Shown: positions 22,571 to 31,249, counted from the stretch's first letter. The stretch: 40,000 bases of DNA from Cognatilysobacter lacus (GCF_008274655.1 NZ_VTRV01000001.1:1-40000), one strand, 5' to 3'. Numbers and translations: made by a program. The notes: generated by a model not told the origin, from the sequence alone.

Positions 22571-22590
22571 TCGGTTTCCGTGTTCTCGTG

Positions 22591-22608
22591 GCGCGGCCGG
22601 GGCCGCGC
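22591..22608 (-). other. Hairpin in the nusA-infB gap
   Basis: GCGCGGCC (22591-22598) and GGCCGCGC (22601-22608) form a perfect dyad about 20 bases before the infB start. It lies upstream of the ribosome site and has no U-tract, so it looks more like an mRNA processing or pausing element than a terminator. Confidence 0.4.
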
Positions 22609-22658
22609 GTATCCATTGAATTCTAGCGCGGCCCGGCAACGATCCCGGTCACCGGCCA

Positions 22659-22693
22659 GCGGCCGTCGGACGATGCCCGGCGGCCGTGGGACG
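22659..22693. repeat. 14-base direct repeat, one mismatch, at the end of nusA
   Basis: GCGGCCGTCGGACG (22659-22672) recurs as GCGGCCGTGGGACG (22680-22693), 21 bases apart, just past the nusA stop. It may be a small local duplication in non-coding DNA. Confidence 0.55.
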
Positions 22694-22695
22694 TC

Positions 22696-24207
22696 TTACT
22701 CGCCCCGCTCGAGCCGGGCGATCTCCTCGGCGCGAGCGGCCAGGATGAGCGCGGCGGCGCGCTGCTCATCCAGCCCTTCGATGCCGAACTCGACCACTTC
22801 GTCCGCGCCGAGCTCCGAAAGGCCCTCGCTGGTGCGGATGCCATGGGCGGCGAGCGCATTCGCGGTCTCCTCGTCCATGCCTTCCAACGCCAGCAGGTCC
22901 TCGGCAGGCATCTGCCCCTCCAGCGACTCTTCCTCGGCCAGCGCGTCATTGAGCAGCGAGTCGCGGGCACGCGAGCGCAGCTCTTCCACGATGTCCTCGT
23001 CGAAACCCTCGATGGCGAGCAACTCGCCCACCGGGACGTACGCGATTTCCTCGACCGTATTGAAGCCTTCGGTGACGAGGATTGCAGCGATCTCTTCGTC
23101 GACCTCGAGCTTTTCCTGGAACAGGGCGCGCGACACCGCCTGCTCGGCCTCGCTCTTGGCCTGCACCTGGTCGGCCGTCATGACGTTGAGCTGCCAGCCC
23201 GTCAGTCGGCTGGCAAGGCGCACGTTCTGGCCGCCCTTGCCGATCGCCTGCGCCAGGCGCTCCTCGGCGACCGCCAGATCCATCGAGTGCTTGTCCTCGT
23301 CGACGACGATCGACTGCACTTCCGCAGGCGCCATCGCATTGATGACGAACTGCGCCGGGTTGTCCGACCACAGGATGATGTCGACGCGCTCGCCGTTGAG
23401 CTCGTTGCTCACGGCCTGCACGCGAGAGCCGCGCATGCCGATGCAGGCGCCGATCGGGTCGGTGCGGTTGTCATGCGCAAGCACCGCGATCTTCGCGCGG
23501 TCGCCCGGATCACGGGCGCAGGCGCGGATCGTCACGAGACCCTGGCCGACTTCCGGCACTTCGAGCTTGAACAGCTCCATCATGAATTCGGGCGCGGCGC
23601 GGCTGATGAAGATCTGCGGGCCGCGCGGCTCCGGGCGCACGTCGAACAGGTAGCCGCGCACGCGGTCGCCGGTACGCACGACGTCGCGCGGAATGCCCTT
23701 GTCCTTCGGGATGATCGCCTCGGCGTTGCCGCCAAGGTCGACATAGATGTTGCCGCGCTCGACACGCTTGACGATGCCCGTGACGAGCTCGCCGACGCGA
23801 TCCTTCCACGCGTCGATGACCTGCTGGCGCTCGGCCTCGCGCACCTTCTGCACGATGACCTGCTTCGCGGCCTGCGCGGCGATGCGGCCGAACTCGGCGT
23901 TCTCGACCTGCTCCTCGATGAAGTCGCCGACCTCGACACCTTCGACCTCGTCGATCGCGTCCATCAGGCGCAGCTGGCGATCCGGCGACTCCATCACGAC
24001 GTCATCGGCCACCACTTCCATGCGCCGGAAAGTTTCGTAGCTGCCGTCCTTGCGGTCGATCGCCACGCGCACGAGCACGTCCTCATCGTGGTAACGCTTC
24101 TTCGCAGCGGAAGCGAGAGCCGCTTCGATCGCCTCGAAAATGACGTCGCGCGGCACGCCCTTTTCATTGGCGACCGCGTCAACGACCAACAGAAGTTCCT
24201 TGCTCAT
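22696..24207 (-). CDS. nusA: Transcription termination/antitermination factor NusA (503 aa)
   Basis: NusA binds RNA polymerase and controls pausing, termination and antitermination. The N-terminal polymerase-binding domain (1-130) is followed by an S1 domain (about 135-200; GIVKRVERGNIYVDLGG), KH1 (about 230-300, with IGACIGMRGSRVQAVSNEL), KH2 (AQAIGKGGQNVRLASRLTGW), and two acidic C-terminal repeats (about 365-430 and 435-500; LAIEGFDEDIVEEL, LALEGMDEETANAL). The two acidic repeats match the E. coli architecture and the 495-residue length. The ATG at 24207 lies five bases past the rimP stop. NusA is autoregulated in E. coli; here the metY-rimP terminator upstream could serve this, which is inference. 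Confidence 0.98.
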   Translation of the reverse strand: MSKELLLVVDAVANEKGVPRDVIFEAIEAALASAAKKRYHDEDVLVRVAIDRKDGSYETFRRMEVVADDVVMESPDRQLRLMDAIDEVEGVEVGDFIEEQVENAEFGRIAAQAAKQVIVQKVREAERQQVIDAWKDRVGELVTGIVKRVERGNIYVDLGGNAEAIIPKDKGIPRDVVRTGDRVRGYLFDVRPEPRGPQIFISRAAPEFMMELFKLEVPEVGQGLVTIRACARDPGDRAKIAVLAHDNRTDPIGACIGMRGSRVQAVSNELNGERVDIILWSDNPAQFVINAMAPAEVQSIVVDEDKHSMDLAVAEERLAQAIGKGGQNVRLASRLTGWQLNVMTADQVQAKSEAEQAVSRALFQEKLEVDEEIAAILVTEGFNTVEEIAYVPVGELLAIEGFDEDIVEELRSRARDSLLNDALAEEESLEGQMPAEDLLALEGMDEETANALAAHGIRTSEGLSELGADEVVEFGIEGLDEQRAAALILAARAEEIARLERGE

Positions 24208-24212
24208 CTCGA

Positions 24213-24821
24213 TTACTCCGCCGCGGTCGGCCCCTCGGCCGCCGGCTTAGGGTTGGCTTGCTTCTTCGGTGCCGTGGCGGACTTGCTGCCCCGGCCCTTC
24301 GATTCCTTGCTCGGCGCGTAACCCAGCGCCGCCCAGTCGGGCACCAGTCGTGCCTTCTCGACGTTTGCGATCGCTATCTCGACCAGCACCGGCAGCCCGC
24401 CGATGCCCGCGAGCTCGACGCGGACGGTCTGGCCTTCCACGCCCACGATCCGCCCCTGCAACCGACGGCGCCCGTCCTGCGGAAGCCTCAACGTCACCTT
24501 TGCGGTATCGCCGACGAATCGCGCGAAATGCGCAGCGGTGAACAACGGGCGATCGACGCCGGGCGACGACACTTCGAGCGTGTAATGGCTGGTGATCGGG
24601 TCTTCCACATCCAACAGAGCCGATACCTCTCGACTCACCGACTCGCAGTCCTCGATACCGACCATCCGACCGGCCGCAGAATCGGCCTCGGGCACGTCGA
24701 TATACAGGCGCAGCACCGCGCTGCCGGGCGACGGCAGGTACTCGACGCCGATGAGCTCGAGGCCGAGCGAATCGATCGTCGGCGTGAGCAGGGCGGCGAT
24801 TTGGGTGGCTTTGTCGGCCAT
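24213..24821 (-). CDS. rimP: Ribosome maturation factor RimP (202 aa)
   Basis: RimP helps 30S assembly near the 16S central pseudoknot. The N-terminal domain shows [23 protein letters not shown] and the conserved [19 protein letters not shown], then [15 protein letters not shown]. The C-terminal SH3-like domain follows ([17 protein letters not shown]). The last 35 residues form a basic Ser/Lys/Ala tail ([18 protein letters not shown]) that E. coli RimP (about 150 aa) lacks. The ATG at 24821 has GGAG upstream. It is the first protein gene after metY, with a terminator hairpin only about 30 bases upstream. Confidence 0.95.
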   Translation of the reverse strand: MADKATQIAALLTPTIDSLGLELIGVEYLPSPGSAVLRLYIDVPEADSAAGRMVGIEDCESVSREVSALLDVEDPITSHYTLEVSSPGVDRPLFTAAHFARFVGDTAKVTLRLPQDGRRRLQGRIVGVEGQTVRVELAGIGGLPVLVEIAIANVEKARLVPDWAALGYAPSKESKGRGSKSATAPKKQANPKPAAEGPTAAE

Positions 24822-24853
24822 GCATCAACTCCGGTCAGCCTTCGCTGCGTCCG

Positions 24854-24883
24854 AAAACAACAAGGGGCCCATTGGGCCCCTTG
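24854..24883 (-). terminator. Intrinsic terminator/attenuator between metY and rimP
   Basis: The minus strand forms CAAGGGGCCC/GGGCCCCTTG (24883-24874 with 24870-24861), a 10-bp perfect stem with a 3-base loop, followed by TTGTTTTC. It lies about 87 bases after the tRNA and 33 bases before the rimP start. It would uncouple tRNA output from the protein genes, with read-through supplying rimP-nusA-infB. Confidence 0.8.
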
Positions 24884-24939
24884 TCCGGTACTGCTGGATG
24901 TCGGTGATCGCGTGGAGGCGACCGTCGAGCCCTGGCATC

Positions 24940-24963
24940 GGTTCTTCGATATTTTGAAGAACC
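24940..24963 (-). other. Hairpin immediately after the initiator tRNA
   Basis: GGTTCTTC (24940-24947) and GAAGAACC (24956-24963) form an 8-bp perfect stem with an A/T-rich loop, ending 7 bases after the encoded CCA. No U-tract follows on the minus strand, so an RNA-processing role in tRNA 3' maturation is more likely than termination. Confidence 0.5.
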
Positions 24964-24969
24964 CGAAGC

Positions 24970-25046
24970 TGGTAGCGGGGGCAGGATTTGAACCTGCGAC
25001 CTTCGGGTTATGAGCCCGACGAGCTGCCAGACTGCTCCACCCCGCA
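24970..25046 (-). tRNA. metY: Initiator tRNA-fMet (anticodon CAU)
   Basis: The 77-base gene folds as a full cloverleaf. The anticodon arm is TCGGG CTCATAA CCCGA with anticodon CAU and the three consecutive G-C pairs of initiators, and the D-stem has the A11:U24 pair. The T arm is GCAGG TTCAAAT CCTGC, and CCA is encoded. Bases 1 and 72 do not pair, as expected for an initiator, but they are U1 and U72 instead of the usual C1 and A72. The rest closely matches E. coli fMet tRNA. Its place before rimP-nusA-infB equals E. coli metY. An excellent promoter lies 11 bases upstream. Confidence 0.95.
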
Positions 25047-25057
25047 TCAGGCCGACG

Positions 25058-25086
25058 ATTGTATGTCGGTCACGGATTCGGCGCAA
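25058..25086 (-). promoter_or_regulatory. Sigma-70 promoter of metY-rimP-nusA operon
   Basis: The minus strand reads TTGCGC (25086-25081), a 17-base spacer, then TACAAT (25063-25058), followed by a GC-rich discriminator (CGTCGGCC) before the tRNA at 25046. GC-rich discriminators are typical of stringently controlled stable-RNA promoters. A partial dyad GATTCG/CGAATC at 25075-25095 overlaps the -35. Confidence 0.85.
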
Positions 25087-25123
25087 GCGCGAATCGCACT
25101 GCGGCGCCAAGTTTGGCCCCGCC

Positions 25124-26566
25124 TCAGCTGAAGGCGCGCTGGCACCAAGCCATCACCGGATTCCACGCGATGCCGAGCGCAAGCAGCGCCAGCGCGTTGA
25201 CAGCGAAGACGGTCCGCAACGGCCGGCTGGAAGTGATGGGAGGCGCGTCCGGAGCCGGCGAGTCGAAGTACATGGCCTTGACCACCCGCAGGTAGTAGAA
25301 CGCGCCGACCACGGCGAACACGATGCCGACGATCGCGAGCCAGAGCATGCCGCCGTCCAGCGCGGCCTTCAGCACCGCGAGCTTGGCCCAGAAGCCGAGG
25401 AACGGCGGCAGCCCCGCGAGCGACGCCATTACGCAGAGGATCAAGCCCGCCAGCCACGGGCTGCGCGCGTTGAGCCCGCGATAGTCATCGATCAGGTCCG
25501 CTTCGAAGCCGCGCGAGGACATCACCACGATCGTGCCGAAGGCCGCGACCGCCATCAGCGAGTAGCTGATCGCATAGAACATCGCGGCCGCGAACCCCTG
25601 CGAACCTCCACCCGCGATGCCCATGAAAAGAAAGCCGACGTGCGACACCGTCGAGTACGCAAGCATCCGCTTGAGGTTCGACTGCACCATCGCAGCGAGG
25701 TTGCCGAGCGCCAGCGACGCAACCGCAATCACGGCGACGAGGAGACGCCACCGATCGTCGAGCCCGCCCGCGCCCACTTCGAAGAGGCGGTACGCCATGC
25801 CGAACGAAGCGAGCTTCGGGGCCGAGCCGATAAACAACGTGATGGGGGTCGGCGCGCCGGTGTACACGTCCGGCAGCCACATGTGGAACGGCGCGCCGCC
25901 GAATTTGAATGCCACGCCCGCCAGCATGAACACGACGCCCGTCAGCAGCATGGTGCCGCCCTGCCCGCTCGCGATGACGGACGCGATGCGCTGCAGGTCG
26001 AGAGCGCCCGTAGCGCCGTAAACGAGCGACATGCCGTACAGCAGCAGGCCCGATGCGAGCGAACCCAGAACGAAATACTTGATCGCCGCTTCGGACGCGA
26101 GCGGGCTGTCGCGATCGATCGCGACCAGCGCGTACGAACACAGCGCCAGCAGTTCGAGCCCGAGGTACACCATCACCAGGCTGCCCGCCGAAACCAGCAG
26201 CATCATGCCGACGGTCGCGAACAGCACGAGCACACCGACTTCGCCGCGGTAGAGCGACCGCGCGCGCAGGAAGGGCCAGATGTAGAACATCGAGAATGCG
26301 GAAATCACAAGCACCGCGACCTTCAGCACATCTGCCGCCGTGTCCCGCACGAACATGCCACCGAGCGTCGTGCCGTGCCCGCCGACGCCGGTGACCACCA
26401 TCGCGGCGGCGCCCAGCAGCGCAAACACGGCGAGGCCATGCACGACGATGCGCCGGCGGTCGTCCAGGAACAGGTCGAGCATCAACAGCGCGAAGGCCGC
26501 GCCGACCAGCACCAGCTCGGGAAGGAGCGGCAGGAGTTCGGTGGCAGCGGGCAGGTTCGGAATCAT
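25124..26566 (-). CDS. nuoN: NADH-quinone oxidoreductase subunit N (480 aa)
   Basis: NuoN is an antiporter-like proton-pumping subunit of the membrane arm of complex I. About 14 hydrophobic segments are visible, including LLPELVLVGAAFALLMLDLF and the conserved KYFVLGSLASGLLLYGMSLVYG. The antiporter family block GVAFKFGGAPFHMWLPDVYTGAPTP contains the key lysine and histidine, and LKRMLAYSTVSHVGFLFMG follows. The start ATG at 26566 lies 22 bases past the nuoM stop with a weak ribosome site; a longer upstream reading frame is unlike the family. It is the last gene of the nuo operon, 37 bases before the metY promoter. Confidence 0.96.
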   Translation of the reverse strand: MIPNLPAATELLPLLPELVLVGAAFALLMLDLFLDDRRRIVVHGLAVFALLGAAAMVVTGVGGHGTTLGGMFVRDTAADVLKVAVLVISAFSMFYIWPFLRARSLYRGEVGVLVLFATVGMMLLVSAGSLVMVYLGLELLALCSYALVAIDRDSPLASEAAIKYFVLGSLASGLLLYGMSLVYGATGALDLQRIASVIASGQGGTMLLTGVVFMLAGVAFKFGGAPFHMWLPDVYTGAPTPITLFIGSAPKLASFGMAYRLFEVGAGGLDDRWRLLVAVIAVASLALGNLAAMVQSNLKRMLAYSTVSHVGFLFMGIAGGGSQGFAAAMFYAISYSLMAVAAFGTIVVMSSRGFEADLIDDYRGLNARSPWLAGLILCVMASLAGLPPFLGFWAKLAVLKAALDGGMLWLAIVGIVFAVVGAFYYLRVVKAMYFDSPAPDAPPITSSRPLRTVFAVNALALLALGIAWNPVMAWCQRAFS

Positions 26567-26588
26567 GGGCGGCGGTGTTCCGTCGGCA

Positions 26589-28118
26589 TTAGAGCTTGGA
26601 CGACTCGATCTGCTTCGCGAGTTGCGCAATCGAAGGCTGCATCAGGTCGGTGAGGGGCTTCGGCCAGACGCCCAGGAGCAGCACGCCGACCGCAAACGCG
26701 CCGAGCACGAAGCCCTCGCGCTTGTTGATGTCGGTCAGCTCGGCAACATGCGCATTGCCGACTTCGCCCCACACCACGCGCTTGACCAGCCATAGCGTGT
26801 AAGCGGCGCCGATGATCAGGGTGAACGCTGCGCCGAACGCGAGAAGCGGGCTCTTCTGGAACGCGGCCAGGATGACCATGAACTCGCCGACGAAGCCGGA
26901 GGTACCGGGCAGGCCGGAGTTCGCCATGGCGAAGAACACCATGAACGCGGCGAACCAGGGCATCACGTTGGCGACGCCGCCGTAGTCACGGATCATTCGA
27001 CTGTGCATGCGGTCGTACAGAACGCCGACGCAGCTGAACATCGCACCCGACACGAAACCGTGGCTGATCATCTGCACCATCGCGCCCTGCAGCCCGAGCT
27101 CCGCCCCGATCGGATTGCCCAGCTCGCGCACGAGGCTCAGCGCCACGAAGGTGCCGATGGTGACGAAGCCCATGTGCGCGATCGACGAGTACGCGATCAG
27201 CTTCTTCATGTCGTCCTGCACGAGCGCGACCAGCCCGACATAGATGACGGCAATGATGCTCAACGTCAGCGGCAACCACGCCCACGCCCAGCTCGCATCC
27301 GGAACGATCGGAAGCGCGAACCGCAGGAAGCCATACCCGCCGATCTTCAGCATGATCGCTGCCAGCACGACTGAACCCGCCGTCGGCGCTTCCACGTGCG
27401 CATCCGGCAGCCAGGTGTGCACCGGGAACATGGGCACCTTCACTGCGAAGGCGATGAAGAAGGCGAAGAAGAGCCACGTCTGCTCATGCATCGTGAGCGG
27501 CAAGGCATACATGTCGGACAGCTGCCAGCTGCCGCCCTTGAGGTACAGATAGATGAGCCCGACCAGCATGAACAGCGAGCCGAGGAACGTGTACAGGAAG
27601 AACTTGACGGACGCGTAGACGCGACGCGGACCGCCCCAGACCCCGATGATGATGAACATCGGGATCAGCATGCCTTCGAAGAACACGTAGAAGAGCATCG
27701 AATCGAGTGCCGAGAACACACCGATCATCAGGCCTTCGAGGATCAGGAACGCGGCGTAGTACTGGCTGACTCGCTCATTCACGGATGCCCATGCACCGAT
27801 CAGCACCAGAACCGAGGTGAACGTCGTCAGCGCGATGAGCGCGGCGGATATGCCGTCGATGCCCACGTGGTACTGGATGCTGTAGCTCGCGATCCAGACA
27901 CGCGCCTCTTCGAACTGCATGCCGGCATTCGCGAAGTCGAAGCGCGTAAACAGCGGGACGGTGAGCGCAAATACCAGCACGGCGCTGGCGACGGCGAACC
28001 ATCGCGCCATCGTCGGACGCGCATTGCCGATCGCCAGCGTGATCACGCCGGCGAGGATTGGCAGCCAGATCAACAGGCTCAGCAGGGGAAAGGTGCCGTT
28101 CAAGGGCTCGGGGCTCAC
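26589..28118 (-). CDS. nuoM: NADH-quinone oxidoreductase subunit M (509 aa)
   Basis: NuoM is a second antiporter-like proton channel of complex I. Its landmarks are FYVFFEGMLIPMFIIIGVWGG with the essential glutamate, FIAFAVKVPMFPVHTWLPDAHVEAPTAGSVVLA with the key lysine, and DDMKKLIAYSSIAHMGFVTIG. About 14 membrane segments run the length. The start is GTG at 28118, 16 bases after the nuoL stop, with AAAGG upstream. Length and order are normal. Confidence 0.96.
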   Translation of the reverse strand: MSPEPLNGTFPLLSLLIWLPILAGVITLAIGNARPTMARWFAVASAVLVFALTVPLFTRFDFANAGMQFEEARVWIASYSIQYHVGIDGISAALIALTTFTSVLVLIGAWASVNERVSQYYAAFLILEGLMIGVFSALDSMLFYVFFEGMLIPMFIIIGVWGGPRRVYASVKFFLYTFLGSLFMLVGLIYLYLKGGSWQLSDMYALPLTMHEQTWLFFAFFIAFAVKVPMFPVHTWLPDAHVEAPTAGSVVLAAIMLKIGGYGFLRFALPIVPDASWAWAWLPLTLSIIAVIYVGLVALVQDDMKKLIAYSSIAHMGFVTIGTFVALSLVRELGNPIGAELGLQGAMVQMISHGFVSGAMFSCVGVLYDRMHSRMIRDYGGVANVMPWFAAFMVFFAMANSGLPGTSGFVGEFMVILAAFQKSPLLAFGAAFTLIIGAAYTLWLVKRVVWGEVGNAHVAELTDINKREGFVLGAFAVGVLLLGVWPKPLTDLMQPSIAQLAKQIESSKL

Positions 28119-28134
28119 GTCACGGTGCCTTTGG

Positions 28135-30285
28135 TCAATGCCAGCCGCGGATGATGAAGGCCAACAACACGATCAGGCCGACGATCATTGCGAATGCGTA
28201 GTGGTAGAGGTAGCCCGACTGCAGGCGGCGCGTGAGCCGCGCGACGAGGTCGACGAGGCTCGCGCTGCCGTTGACGGCGACGCCGTCGATGACGTTGCTG
28301 TCGAACGTGCGCGAAAGCCGGCCGAGGCCCAGGCCGCCGCCTGCGAATCCGTCGATCCACAGGTTGTCGAAGCCGTACTTGTTCTCGAGCACGCGAACCG
28401 GCCACGAAAAGGCATGGCGCGCGCGCGTGGCGAGTTCCGGCTTGAAGACGTACATCACGGTAGCCAGCGCGAACCCTGCGAACGTCAGCCAGAAGGCGGG
28501 CGCGCCGAAAGCGTCGAGCGCGAGCTGCACCGGGCCGTGCCAGTCCTCGGCACCGATGTGCGCAATCGTGTCGCGGGCGCCCTGCAGGTCGATTGCGCCG
28601 AGGAAGAACGGCCACTGCTTCACGTGGCCCGTCCAGTCGGTTCCGAAGAGCATGGGGCCGGCGGTGAAGAATCCGATCAGCGCGGACGGGATCGCCAGCA
28701 GGATCAACGGCACGGTCACGACCCAGGGCGACTCATGCGGTTCGACCGGGCCATGGTGCTCGCCGTGGCCGTGGCCGTCGTCGTGCAGCGGCTCGTGCAG
28801 GGTCTGCGCGCCGTCCGTATGCGCGTCGACGTTGTGGTGGTCGTCGGACACGGCGCTATCGCGGAATCGCTCGCGACCGTGGAACGTCATGTAGAGCAGG
28901 CGGAAGCTGTAGAACGACGTTACGAATGCGCCGAGCAGAACCGCCCAGTAGCCGTATGTCGCGATCCAGGTATGGCGATGGTCCGCCGACAGCTTGGCCG
29001 CCTCGATGATCATGTCCTTCGAGTAGAAGCCGCTGAAGAACGGCGTCGCCACCAGCGCGAGAGTTCCGACCAGGCTCGTCCAGTAGGTGATGGGCATGTA
29101 CTTGCGCAGCCCCCCCATCTTCCGCATGTCCTGCTCGTGGTGCATGCCGATGATCACGCTGCCCGCCGCAAGGAACAGCAGCGCCTTGAAGAAGGCATGC
29201 GTCATCAGATGGAACACGGCGGCCGAGTAAGCGGACACCCCGAGCGCCACCGTCATGTATCCGAGCTGCGACAGGGTCGAGTACGCCACGACGCGCTTGA
29301 TGTCGTACTGCACCATGCCAATCAGGCCGGTAAAGAACGCGGTCGTGGCACCGATGAAGAGCACGAAGTCGAGTGCCGTCTGGCTCATCTCGAATAGCGG
29401 CGACATACGCGCCACCATGAAGATGCCGGCCGTGACCATCGTCGCCGCGTGGATGAGTGCCGAGATCGGCGTCGGGCCTTCCATCGAGTCGGGCAGCCAG
29501 ACGTGGAGCGGGACCTGGGCGGACTTGCCCATCGCGCCAATGAACAGGCAGACACAGGCGACCGTCATGACCGACCACGACCACATGCCGCTCAGTGCGC
29601 CGCCGTGGTTGAAAAGGTCGCCCAACTGGTGGCCGGCCATCGTCGGAACACGCGCGAAGACCGTGCCGTAGTCGAGCGAACCGAACGCAAGCAGCACCAG
29701 CGCGATGCCGAGCAGGAAGCCGAAGTCGCCCACCCGGTTGACCAGGAACGCCTTGAGGTTCGCGAACACCGCGGTCGGCTTGCGGAACCAGAAGCCGATC
29801 AACAGGTACGAGACCAGGCCCACCGCTTCCCAGCCGAAGAACAGCTGCAGGAAGTTGTTGCTCATCACCAGCATGAGCATCGAGAACGTGAACAGCGAAA
29901 TGTAGCTGAAGAACCGCTGGTAGCCCGGATCCTCGTGCATGTAGCCGATCGTGTAGATGTGCACCAGCAGCGACACGAAGGTGACCACCACCATCATCAT
30001 CGCGGTGAGGTGGTCGACCATGAAGCCGACATGCGCCTGGAAGCCGCCAATATCGAACCATGTGTACAGGTTCTCGTTGAACGGCGGTGCGCCCTGGCCG
30101 ACCAGCTGCCACAGCACGCTCATCGACAGCACGCAGCTGGTCGCCACGCCGAGGATCGTGACCCAATGCGAGCCGGCACGGCCGATCCGGCGCCCGAACA
30201 GGCCGGCGAGGATCGAGCCGATCAGCGGCGCGAGCACGATCGCGACGAGGATCATGCGAGAGATGGGATGTTCCACACCGGGCAT
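28135..30285 (-). CDS. nuoL: NADH-quinone oxidoreductase subunit L (716 aa)
   Basis: NuoL is the distal antiporter-like subunit with the long lateral helix of complex I. The core includes FFGWEAVGLVSYLLIGFW (the conserved glutamate), GAMGKSAQVPLHVWLPDSMEGPTPISALIHAATMV split here as the usual lysine-rich block, and DIKRVVAYSTLSQLGYM. It is about 100 residues longer than E. coli NuoL, partly because of a His-rich loop (about 480-517) with ten histidines among acidic residues (DDHHNVDAH, DDGHGHGEHH). The ATG at 30285 lies four bases past the nuoK stop with AAGGG upstream; a start at M11 (30255) is possible. Sixteen or so membrane segments are visible. Confidence 0.96.
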   Translation of the reverse strand: MPGVEHPISRMILVAIVLAPLIGSILAGLFGRRIGRAGSHWVTILGVATSCVLSMSVLWQLVGQGAPPFNENLYTWFDIGGFQAHVGFMVDHLTAMMMVVVTFVSLLVHIYTIGYMHEDPGYQRFFSYISLFTFSMLMLVMSNNFLQLFFGWEAVGLVSYLLIGFWFRKPTAVFANLKAFLVNRVGDFGFLLGIALVLLAFGSLDYGTVFARVPTMAGHQLGDLFNHGGALSGMWSWSVMTVACVCLFIGAMGKSAQVPLHVWLPDSMEGPTPISALIHAATMVTAGIFMVARMSPLFEMSQTALDFVLFIGATTAFFTGLIGMVQYDIKRVVAYSTLSQLGYMTVALGVSAYSAAVFHLMTHAFFKALLFLAAGSVIIGMHHEQDMRKMGGLRKYMPITYWTSLVGTLALVATPFFSGFYSKDMIIEAAKLSADHRHTWIATYGYWAVLLGAFVTSFYSFRLLYMTFHGRERFRDSAVSDDHHNVDAHTDGAQTLHEPLHDDGHGHGEHHGPVEPHESPWVVTVPLILLAIPSALIGFFTAGPMLFGTDWTGHVKQWPFFLGAIDLQGARDTIAHIGAEDWHGPVQLALDAFGAPAFWLTFAGFALATVMYVFKPELATRARHAFSWPVRVLENKYGFDNLWIDGFAGGGLGLGRLSRTFDSNVIDGVAVNGSASLVDLVARLTRRLQSGYLYHYAFAMIVGLIVLLAFIIRGWH

Positions 30286-30289
30286 CGGC

Positions 30290-30613
30290 TCAACCCTTCA
30301 TCGAATCGATTTCGGCGACGTTGATCGTGCGCCGGTTGCGGAACAGCGTGACGAGGATCGCCAGGCCGATGGCGGCCTCGGCAGCCGCGACGGTGAGGAT
30401 GAAGAACACGAACACCTGGCCGGATGGGTCGCCGAGATAACGCGAGAACCCGACGAAATTCACGTTCACCGCAAGCAGCATCAGCTCGATCGACATGAGC
30501 AGCACGATGATGTTGCGGCGATTGAGGAAAATGCCGGCGACGCTGATGCAGAACAGCACCGCGCCCAGCGCAAGGTAGTGGCCGAGCGTGACGCCATGCG
30601 ACATGAGGTCCAT
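30290..30613 (-). CDS. nuoK: NADH-quinone oxidoreductase subunit K (107 aa)
   Basis: NuoK is a three-helix subunit at the proximal proton path of complex I. It has the conserved glutamates in [13 protein letters not shown] and [15 protein letters not shown]. The start ATG at 30613 has GGGAGG seven bases upstream and overlaps the nuoJ stop by one base (TGATG). A start at M4 (30604) would be too far from that site. The length is normal. Confidence 0.96.
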   Translation of the reverse strand: MDLMSHGVTLGHYLALGAVLFCISVAGIFLNRRNIIVLLMSIELMLLAVNVNFVGFSRYLGDPSGQVFVFFILTVAAAEAAIGLAILVTLFRNRRTINVAEIDSMKG

Positions 30614-31242
30614 CACTCGCCTCCCGGGGGCGCGGCGGGCGTTGCAGGCCGCACCGACTCCATGCGCACCATGCGCACGCGATCGGACGCCCGCACGCCG
30701 GATTGCCACGCCGGATCCTGCGTGCGAACGCCGCCACGATGACGAAGCGTGAGCATCACGGCCGCGACGACCGCGACCGTCAGGATGACGGCCGCGACCT
30801 CGAACGGAAGTTCGAACCCGCTGAACAGCGTGCGCGCGAGCCACACCGTGTTGGGAAGCTCCGTTGACGCTGCGTTCGGCACGAAGCTCGCTGCGAGCTT
30901 GGCGCGGACGCCAATAAGCGTGACGATCTCGGCGAGCATGACGACCGAGACGGCGAGCCCGAGAGGCAGGTAGCGAACGTAGTTCCGTCGAAGCGGGGCC
31001 ACGTCGATGTCGAGCATCATGACGACGAACAGGAAGAGCACCATCACCGCGCCGACGTAGACGAGGATGAGCGCGACGCCCAGGAATTCGGCCCCGGCGA
31101 CGATCCACGTGCAGGCAACTGAAAAGAACGTCAGCACCAGGCACAGCACCGCATGCACCGGGTTTCTCAGGCTGATCACCGCCGCAGCAGCGACCACGGC
31201 CGTCGCGGCGAAAAGTAGGAATGCGATCTGCGGGAAGTCCAT
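30613..31242 (-). CDS. nuoJ: NADH-quinone oxidoreductase subunit J (209 aa)
   Basis: NuoJ is a membrane subunit of the complex I quinone-side arm. Five helices are visible, including [19 protein letters not shown] and the conserved [20 protein letters not shown], which carries the pi-bulge helix region. The C-terminus after the last helix is Pro/Ala/Arg-rich ([13 protein letters not shown]). The ATG at 31242 has GAGGA upstream and lies seven bases past the nuoI stop. Confidence 0.96.
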   Translation of the reverse strand: MDFPQIAFLLFAATAVVAAAAVISLRNPVHAVLCLVLTFFSVACTWIVAGAEFLGVALILVYVGAVMVLFLFVVMMLDIDVAPLRRNYVRYLPLGLAVSVVMLAEIVTLIGVRAKLAASFVPNAASTELPNTVWLARTLFSGFELPFEVAAVILTVAVVAAVMLTLRHRGGVRTQDPAWQSGVRASDRVRMVRMESVRPATPAAPPGGE

Positions 31243-31249
31243 GGCGTCC

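Noticed and set aside
21104-23653. Plus-strand open reading frame of 849 codons opposite infB and nusA
   Set aside because: It is a shadow of two strongly conserved genes; it has no ribosome site and no recognisable motif.
24970-25046. Elongator tRNA-Met or tRNA-Ile2 (anticodon CAU)
   Set aside because: Unpaired 1:72, A11:U24 and three G-C pairs in the anticodon stem identify the initiator.
25075-25095. Dyad after nuoN as a nuo terminator
   Set aside because: It has a bulge and no U-tract, and overlaps the -35 of the metY promoter, so the palindrome is better read as part of that promoter region.
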